From the NCBI GenBank assembly GCA_027489335.1, contig JAIXZX010000010.1:124001-188000 (forward strand): a stretch of 64,000 bases of DNA, written 5' to 3'. The notes beneath the pieces were generated by a model that had not been told where the DNA came from, did no database searches, and saw only the letters and a program-made list of their open reading frames with translations. Source of the DNA: Caulobacteraceae bacterium. GTDB lineage: Bacteria > Pseudomonadota > Alphaproteobacteria > Caulobacterales > Caulobacteraceae. A program made the translations under genes and the position numbers. Of this stretch, positions 43,704 through 53,086 are shown in pieces. The first letter of the stretch is position 1. Every line of letters starts with the position of its first letter.

Positions 43704-44999
43704 CTAGTTGTAGATGGGGAAACGCCGGGTCAAGGTCAGCACCTCTTCGCGCACCTTGGCTTCGACGGCGGAATTGTCGCCGCCCTTCGACAGACCGTCG
43801 ACCACCTCGGCGATCAGCTGACCAATCCGGCGGAACTCGGCGGGGCCGAAGCCACGGGAGGTCCCGGCCGGCGAGCCCAGCCGCAGGCCCGAGGTCTGCA
43901 TGAAGGGCAGCGGGTCGAAGGGAATGCCGTTCTTGTTGCAGGTGATGTTGGCCCGCTCCAGAGCCACCTCGGCGTCGGCGCCCGTCACGCCCTTGGGTGT
44001 CAGGTCCACCAGCATCAGATGGCTGTCGGTGCCGCCGGACACGATCTTGAGGCCCGAGGCCGCCAGGGCGTCGGCCATCGCGCGGGCATTGTCCACCACC
44101 TGGCGGGCATAGAGCTTGAAATCAGGCTTCAGAGCCTCTCCGAAGGCCACCGCCTTGGCGGCGATCACGTGCATGAGCGGGCCGCCCTGCAGGCCCGGGA
44201 AGACTGCGGAATCGATCTTCTTGGCCAGCTTCTTGTCGTTGGTGAGGATCAGACCGCCCCGGGGACCGCGGAGGGTCTTGTGGGTGGTCGAGGTCACCAC
44301 ATGGGCGTGGGGAACCGGGTTGGGATAGGCCCCACCGGCGATCAGGCCCGCATAGTGGGCCATATCAACCATCAGGATGGCCCCGACACTGTCGGCGATC
44401 TCGCGGAACCGCGCCCAGTCGATTTCCCGGCTGTAGGCCGACCCGCCCGCGATGATGACCTTGGGCTTGGAGGTCAGCGCGATCTCCGCCGCCTGATCAT
44501 AGTCGATCAGATGGTCCTGCTGCCGCACGGTATAGGCGACGGGGTTGAACCACTTACCCGACTGGTTGACGTCCTTGCCGTGGGTCAGGTGGCCGCCAGC
44601 CGCCAGATCCATGCCCATGAAGACGTCACCAGGCTTCATGGTCGCCATGAAGACCGCCTGGTTGGCCTGGCTGCCGGAATGGGCCTGCACATTGGCGTAC
44701 TCGGCGCCGAACAGCCGCTTGGCCCGTTCGATGGCCAGGGTTTCGGCGACATCGACCTCTTCACAGCCGCCATAGTAGCGCTTGCCCGGATAGCCTTCGG
44801 CGTACTTGTTCGTCAGGACCGAACCCTGCACCTCCAGCACCGCGCGGGAGACGATATTCTCCGAGGCGATCAGCTCGATCTGATCCTGCTGGCGCTTCAG
44901 TTCCTGGGACAGGACGTGCGCGATTTCGGGATCGGTATTGGCCACGCCCTGGCTGAAGAAGGCGTCGGCGGCGGAGGCGGTTTGGGCTTGGGCGGTCAA
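43704..44999 (-). CDS. glyA: Serine hydroxymethyltransferase
   Basis: PLP enzyme that interconverts serine and glycine and charges tetrahydrofolate with a C1 unit. I start at TTG 44999, preceded by GAGG at 7 bases, giving 431 residues, the family's normal length; no ATG lies in the open region upstream. Family blocks: [20 protein letters not shown] near residue 37, [32 protein letters not shown], and [13 protein letters not shown] with the PLP lysine. First gene of glyA-nrdR-ribD-ribE-ribH-nusB-thiL. Confidence 0.95.
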   Translation of the reverse strand: MTAQAQTASAADAFFSQGVANTDPEIAHVLSQELKRQQDQIELIASENIVSRAVLEVQGSVLTNKYAEGYPGKRYYGGCEEVDVAETLAIERAKRLFGAEYANVQAHSGSQANQAVFMATMKPGDVFMGMDLAAGGHLTHGKDVNQSGKWFNPVAYTVRQQDHLIDYDQAAEIALTSKPKVIIAGGSAYSREIDWARFREIADSVGAILMVDMAHYAGLIAGGAYPNPVPHAHVVTSTTHKTLRGPRGGLILTNDKKLAKKIDSAVFPGLQGGPLMHVIAAKAVAFGEALKPDFKLYARQVVDNARAMADALAASGLKIVSGGTDSHLMLVDLTPKGVTGADAEVALERANITCNKNGIPFDPLPFMQTSGLRLGSPAGTSRGFGPAEFRRIGQLIAEVVDGLSKGGDNSAVEAKVREEVLTLTRRFPIYN

Positions 45000-45180
45000 G
45001 GGCGGGCCTCGCGTCGGAATCTGGTGGGGGCGGAGGCGCCTTTTACTCCCATCTCCCCGTGGTTCCAACCATGGCCGCGCCCGAGGGGAACGATGTCTGA
45101 AGCTGCGCGTTCGGAACCCATCGCCGGGGCCGACTAGCCGCGCCACGGCGCAGTTGCGTACCGCCCAGGGGATTTCCAGA

Positions 45181-45609
45181 ATGAACGCTGATGACGAAGC
45201 CGCCGGCCGGCCTAACGACTCCCTTCGCCTGGGCGTCGATATCGTAGCGGCCTATGTCAGCCGCAACGCCGTCAGCGCTGAGGCCCTGCCGGACCTGATC
45301 AGGGCGGTGCACTCGGCGCTGAACGGGCTGGGCGAGGCCGGGCCGGCTGCGCCGCTGGAACGTCCCAAGCCGGCCGTCCCGATCAACCGGTCGATTCAGG
45401 ATGAATTCATCGTCTGCCTGGAAGACGGCAAGCGTTTGAAGATGCTCAAGCGCTACCTGCGCTCGCAGTACGACATGAGCCCGGAGGACTACCGCCGCCG
45501 CTGGGGTCTGCCCGCCGACTATCCGATGGTCGCCCCGGCCTATGCGGCGAAGCGCTCGGACTTCGCCAAGCAGATCGGCCTGGGCAAGGGCGTCCGCCGC
45601 AGGTCCTAG
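45181..45609 (+). CDS. mucR: MucR/Ros-family transcriptional regulator
   Basis: A 142-residue DNA-binding regulator related to MucR1/2 of Caulobacter, which silence and control cell-cycle and other genes. The N-terminal segment ([32 protein letters not shown]) is an oligomerisation domain. The zinc-finger region reads [24 protein letters not shown], retaining one Cys but with the usual second Cys as Asp and no paired His. [25 protein letters not shown] is the conserved C-terminal part. The finger therefore may not bind zinc. It is convergent with hemA, overlapping by 4 bases. Confidence 0.93.
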   Translation: MNADDEAAGRPNDSLRLGVDIVAAYVSRNAVSAEALPDLIRAVHSALNGLGEAGPAAPLERPKPAVPINRSIQDEFIVCLEDGKRLKMLKRYLRSQYDMSPEDYRRRWGLPADYPMVAPAYAAKRSDFAKQIGLGKGVRRRS

Positions 45610-46835
45610 GCCGCCACGCCGCCGACGCGCTTGATATTGCAGTGAACCCAGAGGGTTTCCAGCGCCTGGGCGAGATGGTCGATCATCTCGTCTGAGTGCG
45701 CGGGCGACGGCGTGAACCGCAACCGCTCCGTCCCGCGGGGTACGGTGGGATAGTTGATGGGCTGCACATAGATCCCGTAGTCGCTGAGCAGGATGTCCGA
45801 GATCATCTTGCAGTGGACAGGATCGCCCACCAGCACGGGGACAATATGGCTCTCCGACGGCATGACGGGGATGCCCGCCTTGGTCAGCCGCACCTTGAGG
45901 GCCTGGGCGCGAGCCTGATGCGCCTGACGCACCTCGTCATGTTCCTTCAGATAGCGGATCGAGGCGACCGCCCCGGCCGCCAGGGCCGGCGGGATCGAGG
46001 TCGTGAAGATGAACCCATCCGCGAAAGACCGGATCGCATCGATGATCACCGCATCAGCGGCGATATAGCCGCCCATGACGCCGAACGCCTTGCCCAGCGT
46101 CCCCTCGACAATGTCGATCTGATCCATGACGCCGTCGCGCTCGGCGACGCCGGCGCCGCGGGGGCCGTACATGCCGACCGCATGGACCTCGTCCAGATAG
46201 GTCATGGCGCCATAGCGCTTGGCCAGGGCGACCATGCCCTTCATGTCGGCGATGTCGCCATCCATTGAATAGACGCTCTCGAAGGCGATCAGCTTGGGCG
46301 CATCTGCGGGCGCAGCCGCCAGGAGCTCTTCCAGGTGCGCCAGGTCGTTATGGCGGAACACACGGCGCTGCTCGCGAGCCCCGGCGCGGATGCCGGAGAT
46401 CATCGAGTTGTGGTTCAGCTCGTCCGAGAAAATGATCAGGCCCGGCAGGATCTTGTAGAGGGTCGAGAGCGACGCCTCGTTCGACACATAGCCGGAGGTG
46501 AACAGGAGCGCGGCTTCCTTGCCATGCAGCTCAGCCAGCTCATGCTCCAGCTCCACATGATAATGGGTGGTGCCCGAGATGTTGCGGGTGCCGCCCGAGC
46601 CCGCGCCGGCCTCGTCGATGGCCTGCTTCATGGCGTCGATGACGACGGGATTCTGACCCTGGCCGAGATAGTCGTTGGAGCACCAGACCACCACGTCCTG
46701 AGCGCCGCCGTCCGGGCGTGTCCAGGTGGCCCGGGGAAAAGCGCCGCGATGCCGCTTCAGATCGGCGAAAACCCGGTAACGACCCTCGGCGTGAATGCGC
46801 TCAAGGGCGTTCTGGAAAGCGGTTCTGTAATCCAT
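45606..46835 (-). CDS. hemA: 5-aminolevulinate synthase
   Basis: Forms 5-aminolevulinate from glycine and succinyl-CoA, the first step of the C4 (Shemin) heme pathway. From ATG 46835 it has 409 residues. [18 protein letters not shown] near residue 60, [40 protein letters not shown] and the PLP-lysine segment [16 protein letters not shown] are family blocks; a heme-regulatory CP motif is not visible. Upstream codons up to 46871 are open but not conserved. An FNR/FixK-type box lies 118-131 bases before the start. Confidence 0.97.
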   Translation of the reverse strand: MDYRTAFQNALERIHAEGRYRVFADLKRHRGAFPRATWTRPDGGAQDVVVWCSNDYLGQGQNPVVIDAMKQAIDEAGAGSGGTRNISGTTHYHVELEHELAELHGKEAALLFTSGYVSNEASLSTLYKILPGLIIFSDELNHNSMISGIRAGAREQRRVFRHNDLAHLEELLAAAPADAPKLIAFESVYSMDGDIADMKGMVALAKRYGAMTYLDEVHAVGMYGPRGAGVAERDGVMDQIDIVEGTLGKAFGVMGGYIAADAVIIDAIRSFADGFIFTTSIPPALAAGAVASIRYLKEHDEVRQAHQARAQALKVRLTKAGIPVMPSESHIVPVLVGDPVHCKMISDILLSDYGIYVQPINYPTVPRGTERLRFTPSPAHSDEMIDHLAQALETLWVHCNIKRVGGVAA

Positions 46836-46952
46836 CGCAACGAAATCCGGCCGCGCGCTCGACGATCTCACGCTGCAACCAGTCCCCTATTAACCGCCCG
46901 GTTTTTGGCGCCGGGTTCGGAAAAAGTCTACAAGGCGCTGTGTCGCGCCCGC

Positions 46953-46966
46953 TTGATCTGCGTCAA
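46953..46966. promoter_or_regulatory. FNR/FixK-type box upstream of hemA
   Basis: TTGAT-N4-GTCAA (46953-46966) matches the FNR/FixK dyad TTGAT-N4-ATCAA with one mismatch. It is in the non-coding space between the mmsB stop and hemA. A -41.5 position would put hemA initiation about 83 bases before its ATG, with a TGTAGA-like -10 near 46926, so activation in low oxygen is plausible. Confidence 0.6.
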
Positions 46967-46990
46967 CAGTCGTCAGTTCTGCGTGAACGG

Positions 46991-47887
46991 TCAGGCCAAT
47001 TCGTCCAGCCGCCCCCGCAACAGCTGAAGTAGGCCCGAGAAGTCCCTTTCGCCATAGCCCAGGCGGTCGAACAGCGCATAAAGCGCCTGGGCCTGGGCTG
47101 CGAGCGGCGTCGAGGCGCCCACCGACGCCGCCGCGCCCTGAGCCAGGCGCAGATCCTTCAGCATCATCGCCGCTGCAAATCCGCCCTCGTAGTTGCGGTT
47201 TGACGGCGCCGATTCCACGGGCCCCGGCCATGGACAATAGGAGGTCAGCGACCAGCATTGGCCTGAGGACGTGGAGGCGATCTCGAAGAATCGCTCCGGA
47301 TCGAGGCCCAGCCCCTCGGCCAGGGTCAGGGCCTCGCAGACCCCGATCATAGAAACGCCCAGCAGCAGGTTGTTGCAGATTTTCGCCGCCTGCCCCGCGC
47401 CGGCCTCACCGGCCCGGACCACGGTCTTGGCCATGGGCGACAGGGCCGCCTTGATCGTCAGGAAGTCAGCGTCCGCACAGCCGACCATAAAGGTCAGGGT
47501 TCCCGCCGCTGCGCCGGCCACGCCTCCGGAGACTGGCGCATCGGCTACCGCGAACCCCGCGATTCTGGCCTCACGCGCGATCGCCCGGGCGGTATCCACA
47601 TCAATGGTCGAGCAGTCGATCAACAGGGCGGCTGGATCAGCATGGGGCAGGATGGCCTGGGCATAGACCTCACGCACATGGGCGCCGGCTGGCAGCATGG
47701 TCAGAACCACCTCGGCGCCTGCAACTGCGTCAACGGCGGAGGCGCACGGAGTGACGCCCGCTTCGGCCGCCCTGGCGAGGGCCTGTGACGACAGATCGAA
47801 GGCCTGGACCATGTGTCCGGCGGCGGCCAAGACAGCGGCCATGCCGCCGCCCATATTGCCCAGGCCGATCAGCGCGTAGTTGGTCAT
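46991..47887 (-). CDS. mmsB: 3-hydroxyisobutyrate dehydrogenase
   Basis: NAD-dependent oxidation of 3-hydroxyisobutyrate to methylmalonate semialdehyde in valine breakdown. From ATG 47887 it has 298 residues: the Rossmann loop IGLGNMGGGMA near the start, DCSTIDVDTARAIA, DAPVSGGVAGAAAGTLTFMVGG-like block near residue 120, and the catalytic GAGQAAKICNN lysine. The SNRNYEGGFAAAMMLKDL stretch near residue 240 is typical of true HIBADH. It is 66 bases after the hydrolase gene in a valine-catabolism set. Confidence 0.94.
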   Translation of the reverse strand: MTNYALIGLGNMGGGMAAVLAAAGHMVQAFDLSSQALARAAEAGVTPCASAVDAVAGAEVVLTMLPAGAHVREVYAQAILPHADPAALLIDCSTIDVDTARAIAREARIAGFAVADAPVSGGVAGAAAGTLTFMVGCADADFLTIKAALSPMAKTVVRAGEAGAGQAAKICNNLLLGVSMIGVCEALTLAEGLGLDPERFFEIASTSSGQCWSLTSYCPWPGPVESAPSNRNYEGGFAAAMMLKDLRLAQGAAASVGASTPLAAQAQALYALFDRLGYGERDFSGLLQLLRGRLDELA

Positions 47888-47953
47888 GCCGGCCTCTGAA
47901 GGTGATGGCGACTCATGCACTCCTCCCATCGTCGGGCGAACGGACGCCGCCCT

Positions 47954-49012
47954 TCAATCCAAGGGTATCGGCCGCCAGGCCTGGGCGGAAGGCAAGGGGG
48001 CGAAGATCTCGTCCAGCATGGCCTCGCTGACCCCGGCCAGGGACGCCGGATTCCAGCGGGGGGCGTTATCCTTGTCGATGATGACGGCGCGCACGCCCTC
48101 AATGAAATCGTAGAGCCCGACAACCCGCGCGCCGATCCGGTACTCCATCTCCATGTTCTCCGCGAAGGTGTCGGCCTGGGCGCCGAAGGCCAATTGCCGG
48201 AAGGCCACCTTCAGAGTCTGGGGCGACTTGGTCTTCAGCGTCGCGAGCTGGGCGCTCGCCCACTCGCCGCCGTCGGCCTCCAGGGCGGCGAAGATCGCCT
48301 CAATGCTGTCGCCGGCGAACAGATGGTCCATTTCGTCGCGGTGGGCGCCGATGGGCGGACGGCCTGCATCGGCCTCCAGCATCGTCAGATGCGTCTCGAC
48401 CGCAGCCGGATCAGCGATGATCTGCGCCTTCAACTCGTCCAGGCGGTCAGAGGGAATGTAGTCCGTCGCCAGCCCAAGGAGCTCACAGTCGGCTGCCTTG
48501 ATCCGCGCGCCGGTCAAGGCGAGCCAGAGCCCTGACTTGCCCGGCAGGCGGGGCAGATGCCAGCCGCCCCCCACGTCTGGAAACAGGCCAATGCCCGTTT
48601 CGGGCATGGCGAAGGTGGTCTTCTCGGTGGCCACCCGATAGCGGGCCGGCAGGGCGATGCCCACGCCGCCGCCCATGGTGACGCCATCCATGATGGCCAT
48701 TACCGGCTTGGTGTATTCGAACAGCAGGTGATTGAGCCGGTACTCGGTGAAGAAGAACTCTCGAGCCGCGAAGCCGTCGCGCGCGCCGCTCTCGGCGAGC
48801 ATGCGGATGTCGCCGCCGGCGCAGAATCCCCGTTCGCCCGCATGGTCGATCAGGATGAAGGTCACCGCTGGGTCGCCGCGCCAGGTCACCAGGGCGTCGG
48901 TCATGGCCCGACACATGGCCGTGGTCAGGGCGTGCAGCGCCTGGGGCCGGTTCAGGGTGATGCGGCCCACCGCGCCGTCGACGCGGGTCAGAACCTCAGG
49001 GGCGTCGGTCAT
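47954..49012 (-). CDS. 3-hydroxyisobutyryl-CoA hydrolase (enoyl-CoA hydratase/isomerase family)
   Basis: Predicted to hydrolyse 3-hydroxyisobutyryl-CoA in valine catabolism. The 352 residues exceed those of plain hydratases, matching the ECH_2 (HIBCH) group. Seen: NRPQALHALTTAMCRAM, GFCAGGDIRMLAESG with the oxyanion glycines, DGVTMGGGVGIALPARYRVATEKT, PETGIGLFPDVGGGWHLPRL and a C-terminal REGVRAVIIDKDNAPRWNP-like block (here EGVRAVIIDKDNAPRW). It overlaps the acyl-CoA dehydrogenase gene by 4 bases. Confidence 0.93.
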   Translation of the reverse strand: MTDAPEVLTRVDGAVGRITLNRPQALHALTTAMCRAMTDALVTWRGDPAVTFILIDHAGERGFCAGGDIRMLAESGARDGFAAREFFFTEYRLNHLLFEYTKPVMAIMDGVTMGGGVGIALPARYRVATEKTTFAMPETGIGLFPDVGGGWHLPRLPGKSGLWLALTGARIKAADCELLGLATDYIPSDRLDELKAQIIADPAAVETHLTMLEADAGRPPIGAHRDEMDHLFAGDSIEAIFAALEADGGEWASAQLATLKTKSPQTLKVAFRQLAFGAQADTFAENMEMEYRIGARVVGLYDFIEGVRAVIIDKDNAPRWNPASLAGVSEAMLDEIFAPLPSAQAWRPIPLD

Positions 49013-50145
49013 CGGAACATCTCCCGGGCGATGATCACCCGCATGATCTCGTTCGTCCCCTCCAGGATCTGGTGGACGCGCAGGTCGCGGACGATCCGCT
49101 CCAGCGGGTAGTCGGCGAGATAGCCATAACCGCCATGCAACTGCAGGGCCTCGTTGGCGACCTGGAAGCCGGCGTCAGTGGCGAAGCGCTTGGCCATGGC
49201 GCAGAGCTTGGTGGCGTCGGGGCGTCCGGCGTCGAGGGCCGCAGCCGCTCGGCGCACCATCAGGCGGGCCGCCTCCAGTTCGGTGGCCATGTCGGCCAGC
49301 TTGAACTGCATGGCCTGGAAGTCACGAAGGGGACGCCCGAACTGCTGGCGCTCAGCGAGATAGGCCTGGGCGGTGTCGAGGGCCAGGGCCGCGCCGCCCA
49401 GGGAGCAGGAGGCGATGTTCAACCGCCCGCCATCCAGGCCCATCATGGCGAAGCGGAAGCCCTCCCCCTCCCCGCCGATCCGGTTGGCGGCCGGGATCCG
49501 CACCCCGTCGAAGTTCACCTGGGCGGTGGGCTGCGCATTCCAGCCCATTTTCCGCTCCCGGGCGCCGAAGGACAGGCCCGGCGTTCCCCGTTCCACGACG
49601 AAGGCCGAGACCCCGCCCGCGCCTGGGCCGCCGGTGCGGGCCATCACCACATAGAGGTCGGAGACTCCGCCGCCGGATATGAAAGCCTTGGCCCCGTTGA
49701 GCACATAGGATTCGCCATCCCGACAGGCCGTGGTCGTCAAGGCGGCGGCGTCCGATCCCGCGCCGGGTTCGGTGAGGCAGTAGGAGGCGATCAGCTCCAT
49801 CGTACAAAGTCGGGGCACATAGCGGCGGCGCAAGTCCTCGTCCCCGAACCGGTCGATCATCCACGCGGCCATGTTGTGAATGGTCAGATAGGCCGTGACC
49901 GCCACGTCCCCATAGGCGAGCGCCTCAAAGATTAGCGAGGCGTCCAGGCGAGACAGCCCGGATCCGCCCAGATCATCGGACAGATAGATACCGGCGAACC
50001 CCAGGCCCGCGGCCTGCCGCAGGGTTTCGGTGGGAAAGTACGACTCGGCGTCCCAGCGCGCGGAATGCGGCGCGAGCTCGGCCGCTGCAAAGGTCTGGGC
50101 CGCGCTCTGCAGCGCCCGTTGATCCTCGGAAAACTCAAAATCCAT
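49009..50145 (-). CDS. Acyl-CoA dehydrogenase, isobutyryl-CoA type
   Basis: FAD enzyme predicted to oxidise isobutyryl-CoA, the branched acyl-CoA from valine. From ATG 50145 it has 378 residues: DFEFSEDQRAL at the N-terminus, SYCLTEPGAGSDAA (FAD site) near residue 125, KAFISGGGVSDLYVVMART, and the C-terminal YPLERIVRDLRVHQILEGTNEIMR with the catalytic Glu. Neighbouring HIBCH and HIBADH genes point to the valine route. A broader short/branched chain specificity remains possible. Confidence 0.93.
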   Translation of the reverse strand: MDFEFSEDQRALQSAAQTFAAAELAPHSARWDAESYFPTETLRQAAGLGFAGIYLSDDLGGSGLSRLDASLIFEALAYGDVAVTAYLTIHNMAAWMIDRFGDEDLRRRYVPRLCTMELIASYCLTEPGAGSDAAALTTTACRDGESYVLNGAKAFISGGGVSDLYVVMARTGGPGAGGVSAFVVERGTPGLSFGARERKMGWNAQPTAQVNFDGVRIPAANRIGGEGEGFRFAMMGLDGGRLNIASCSLGGAALALDTAQAYLAERQQFGRPLRDFQAMQFKLADMATELEAARLMVRRAAAALDAGRPDATKLCAMAKRFATDAGFQVANEALQLHGGYGYLADYPLERIVRDLRVHQILEGTNEIMRVIIAREMFR

Positions 50146-50216
50146 GGTCTGGCTGCTCCGTAGGCTTGAGGAACTTGCCCGGGCGGCGCACCCTGTCAAC
50201 GACAGGGGGACTAACA

Positions 50217-50696
50217 ATGACATTGGATGGCGTCGGCGGGACTCCCCGCGAATCCGCCCGCAACCTGGCCTTGATGAACTATGGCCTGCTGTTCGCCTCG
50301 TTCTTCTTCGCCGGCGTGCCGGCCCTGGTGGCGGTGATCATCGCCTATACCCAGCGCGATTCGGCCGCTGAGCCAGGCCGAAGTCACTTCACCTTTCAGA
50401 TCAGATGCTTCTGGGTCTCCTTCGTCCTCGCCCTGCTGGCGGGCATCTGCGGGCTGGCCGCCGTCATCCACGTGCTGGCCTCGCTCTATGGGGTGGCCAA
50501 CACCCTGGGCTGGGACGGCTTCGACAAGATGGAGGTGGTGATCGGCCAGGTGGCCATAGACGCCTCCCTGCTGTTCATGATCGTCGGCGCAATCGCCCTG
50601 GCCTTCCTGTCAGGCCTCTGGCTGATCGGCGCCTCGGTCATCGGAGCGATCAGGCTTGCCTCAGACCAGGGGATGGGTAAGAGCCGGCCCCTATGA
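50217..50696 (+). CDS. DUF4870-like membrane protein
   Basis: A 159-residue inner-membrane protein with three or four hydrophobic segments (about 23-44, 66-90, 108-135). NLALMNYGLLFASFF near the start, VALVAVIIAYTQRDSA-like helix (ALVAVIIAYTQRD) and HFTFQIRCFWVSF are reminiscent of DUF4870 proteins. Function unknown. Start ATG 50217 follows a GGGGG ribosome site; the stop overlaps hemB by 4 bases, so it is coupled to heme synthesis. Confidence 0.8.
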   Translation: MTLDGVGGTPRESARNLALMNYGLLFASFFFAGVPALVAVIIAYTQRDSAAEPGRSHFTFQIRCFWVSFVLALLAGICGLAAVIHVLASLYGVANTLGWDGFDKMEVVIGQVAIDASLLFMIVGAIALAFLSGLWLIGASVIGAIRLASDQGMGKSRPL

Positions 50697-51709
50697 GCCT
50701 GCCCCCCCTCGCCGCCTACCCCGCCCTGCGCCTGCGCCGTCTGCGCCAGGCCGACTGGATCCGCCGACTCGTCCGCGAAACGGTTCTCACCCCCGCCGAC
50801 CTGATCTGGTCGATGGTGGTCCATGAGGGCGAAGGCCAGGTCCCCGTCGCCTCCATGCCAGGCGTCGCCCGTCTGTCCGTGGCCGAAGCCGCCAAGGCCG
50901 CGGTGGAGGCGAGGCGCCTGGGCATCCCGGCCATCGCCATCTTCCCGCACATCGACATGGCCCGGAAGGACCCCACCGGCTCCCTGGCGGCTGATCCGGA
51001 CGGCCTGATCTGCCGGGCGGTCAAGGCCATGAAGGACGCGGCCCCCGAGGTCGGCATCATGTGCGATGTGGCGCTCGATCCCTTCACCGACCACGGCCAT
51101 GACGGCGTGATCGAGAATGGGCGCATTCTCAATGATGCGACCATCGAGAAACTGGTGGAGCAGGCGCTGGTCCAGGCCAAGGCCGGCTGCGACATCCTCG
51201 CCCCATCGGACATGATGGACGGCCGGGTTGGCGCCTTGCGCACGGCGCTTGAGGCCGAGGGCCTGCAGGACGTGATGATCATGTCCTATGCCGCCAAGTA
51301 CGCCTCGGCCTTCTACGGCCCCTATCGCGACGCCATCGGCTCAGGAAAACTGGGCACAGGGTCTGTGGATAATCCTGGGGACAAGAAGACCTACCAGATG
51401 GACCCCGCCAATACCGAGGAGGCCCTGCGCGAGGTCGCCCTTGATATCGCCGAGGGCGCGGACATGGTCATGGTCAAGCCCGGCCTGCCCTATCTCGACA
51501 TCCTGCGCCGCCTGGTGGAGGCCTACGCCCTGCCGACCTTCGCCTTCCAGGTCTCAGGCGAGTACGCCATGATCAAGGCCGCCGGGGCCAATGGCTGGAT
51601 CGATGAGGACCGCGCCATTCTCGAGAGCCTCGGCGCCTTCAAGCGGGCTGGCGCAGCGGGAACCATCACCTATTTCGCCCCCCATGCGGCGCGACTGCTC
51701 GGCGCCTAG
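50693..51709 (+). CDS. hemB: Porphobilinogen synthase (5-aminolevulinate dehydratase), magnesium type
   Basis: Condenses two 5-aminolevulinates to porphobilinogen. The 338-residue protein has RRLRQADWIRRLVRE at the N-terminus, the metal region ALDPFTDHGHDG (Asp and His in place of the zinc-type Cys cluster, hence non-zinc), APSDMMDGRVGALR, YAAKYASAFYGPYRDA and the Schiff-base segment MVKPGLPYLDILR. It overlaps the DUF4870-like gene by 4 bases and converges with an alpha/beta hydrolase gene. With hemA nearby it supplies heme. Confidence 0.96.
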   Translation: MSLPPLAAYPALRLRRLRQADWIRRLVRETVLTPADLIWSMVVHEGEGQVPVASMPGVARLSVAEAAKAAVEARRLGIPAIAIFPHIDMARKDPTGSLAADPDGLICRAVKAMKDAAPEVGIMCDVALDPFTDHGHDGVIENGRILNDATIEKLVEQALVQAKAGCDILAPSDMMDGRVGALRTALEAEGLQDVMIMSYAAKYASAFYGPYRDAIGSGKLGTGSVDNPGDKKTYQMDPANTEEALREVALDIAEGADMVMVKPGLPYLDILRRLVEAYALPTFAFQVSGEYAMIKAAGANGWIDEDRAILESLGAFKRAGAAGTITYFAPHAARLLGA

Positions 51710-52569
51710 GCCTTTAGCCAGTCGACCAGAAGGCTGTTGACCGCATCAGGCGCCTCCTGCTGCACCCAGTGGGAGACGCCAGGCAGCCGCTTGATCTGCA
51801 GGTCAGCCACATAGGCGTCCGTCCCCTCCAGGGTTTCCAGACCGAGCGCCGCATCGGCCTCGCCCCAGATCACCAGCGTGGGGATTTCGATCTTCGCCCA
51901 GGGATCGTGCATGAAGTCCGAATGGCGCGCGGCGGCGCGATACCAGTTGATCATGCCGGTCATGGCGCCCGGGCGCTGGGCGTCAGCGGCGTAGCGATCG
52001 AGCACGGCATCGGGAACCCGGCGCTTGTCCTTGGCCATGCCTGAAAACGCCCGTCGGATGGCGCGGGCGTCGTTCGCCAGCAGCATGCGCTCCGGCAGGC
52101 CTGGTATCTGGAAGAACGCCATGTACCAGGAGCGCAGCATTTGCTTTGGCGAGCGGCGAACCACCTGCGCGAAAACCGCGGGATGGGGGACGTTCATGAT
52201 CACCAGCCGGCTCAGGGGCCTGACCTTGCGCGCGGCGAAAGTCCAGGCCACCGCCGCCCCCCAGTCATGGGCCACCAGCATGACCTCCCGCGCGCCTGCC
52301 GCGTCGATCAGGGCCGCGACATCCTCCAGCAGCCGCTCCATACGGTAGCTGTCCACATCCTGAGGCTTGGGTTCGGTCTCGCCGTAGCCGCGCAGGTCTG
52401 GCGCCCAGACCCGGTAGCCCAGGTCCGCCAGCACTGGCATCTGGGCCCGCCAGGAAAACCGGCTCTCGGGAAAGCCGTGCAGGCAGAGGGCCAATCGGTC
52501 GCCCTCCCCCGTCTCATCCACAGCAAAGGAGAACCCGTTCGCCTCGACCGTGCGCGTGCTGATGGTCAT
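51706..52569 (-). CDS. Alpha/beta hydrolase of the epoxide hydrolase type
   Basis: A 287-residue soluble hydrolase from ATG 52569 with a GGGGGG ribosome site. The oxyanion segment is HGFPESRFSWR near residue 31, the nucleophile elbow HDWGAAVAW (catalytic Asp, as in soluble epoxide hydrolases and haloalkane dehalogenases) near 103, a tyrosine-bearing cap domain, and the C-terminal His in GVSHWVQQEAP. Pro-Glu in HGFPE with D in HDWG favours epoxide hydrolase over fluoroacetate dehalogenase. Substrate unknown. Overlaps hemB's 3' end by 4 bases. Confidence 0.87.
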   Translation of the reverse strand: MTISTRTVEANGFSFAVDETGEGDRLALCLHGFPESRFSWRAQMPVLADLGYRVWAPDLRGYGETEPKPQDVDSYRMERLLEDVAALIDAAGAREVMLVAHDWGAAVAWTFAARKVRPLSRLVIMNVPHPAVFAQVVRRSPKQMLRSWYMAFFQIPGLPERMLLANDARAIRRAFSGMAKDKRRVPDAVLDRYAADAQRPGAMTGMINWYRAAARHSDFMHDPWAKIEIPTLVIWGEADAALGLETLEGTDAYVADLQIKRLPGVSHWVQQEAPDAVNSLLVDWLKA

Positions 52570-52585
52570 GAGCCCCCCAGTATCC

Positions 52586-53086
52586 TCAAGCTTGGTAGTA
52601 GGCGCTCGGCTGGTCCCATCCGTCCAGATGGCGGATATCGATGAAGCTGAAGCCAACCTTCTCCAGCACGCGGCGGGAGGCGGCGTTGTCCGGATTGACA
52701 ATGGCCGCCACGGTTGCGAGCGCGAGCGGCCCTCGCGCGTGGGCCAAGACGGCGGTCGCCGCCTCCTGGGCGTAGCCGCGCCCCCAACAGCCCTCCAGGA
52801 AGGCGTAGCCAAGATCGACGTGAGGCAGGACGTCGCGGCGCACGAGCCCGCAGAGGCCAGCGGGCTCGCCCTCGTCCTTGGGCGTCACCACCCACATGCC
52901 GAATCCATGATTGCGATAGCTGCTGACAATCCGCGTCTCGATATAGTCGCGGGCCTCATCCATCGTGCGGACGCCCCGATCACCGATGCCGCTGACGAAG
53001 CCTGGGGAATTGAGCAACTCGAGGATGAAGGCGCCATCCTCAAGCGTCGCCTCCCGCAGGGCTAGACGCGGGGTCTCCAGGATCAC
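52586..53086 (-). CDS. GNAT family N-acetyltransferase (RimJ/RimL-like)
   Basis: A 166-residue acetyltransferase. I start at GTG 53086, which overlaps the upstream dehydrogenase stop as GTGA, giving the N-terminus ILETPRLALREAT typical of RimJ/L-type proteins. GYAFLEGCWGRGYAQEAATAVLAHAR near residue 100 includes the acetyl-CoA loop, and NPDNAASRRVLEKVGF is the conserved C-terminal motif. Target (ribosomal protein or small molecule) unknown. Confidence 0.87.
   Translation of the reverse strand: MILETPRLALREATLEDGAFILELLNSPGFVSGIGDRGVRTMDEARDYIETRIVSSYRNHGFGMWVVTPKDEGEPAGLCGLVRRDVLPHVDLGYAFLEGCWGRGYAQEAATAVLAHARGPLALATVAAIVNPDNAASRRVLEKVGFSFIDIRHLDGWDQPSAYYQA

Noticed and set aside
51364..51372. 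A perfect DnaA box (TGTGGATAA) inside hemB
   Set aside because: Single site inside coding sequence, with no cluster, AT-rich element or replication genes around it; one chance match is likely. Not an origin.
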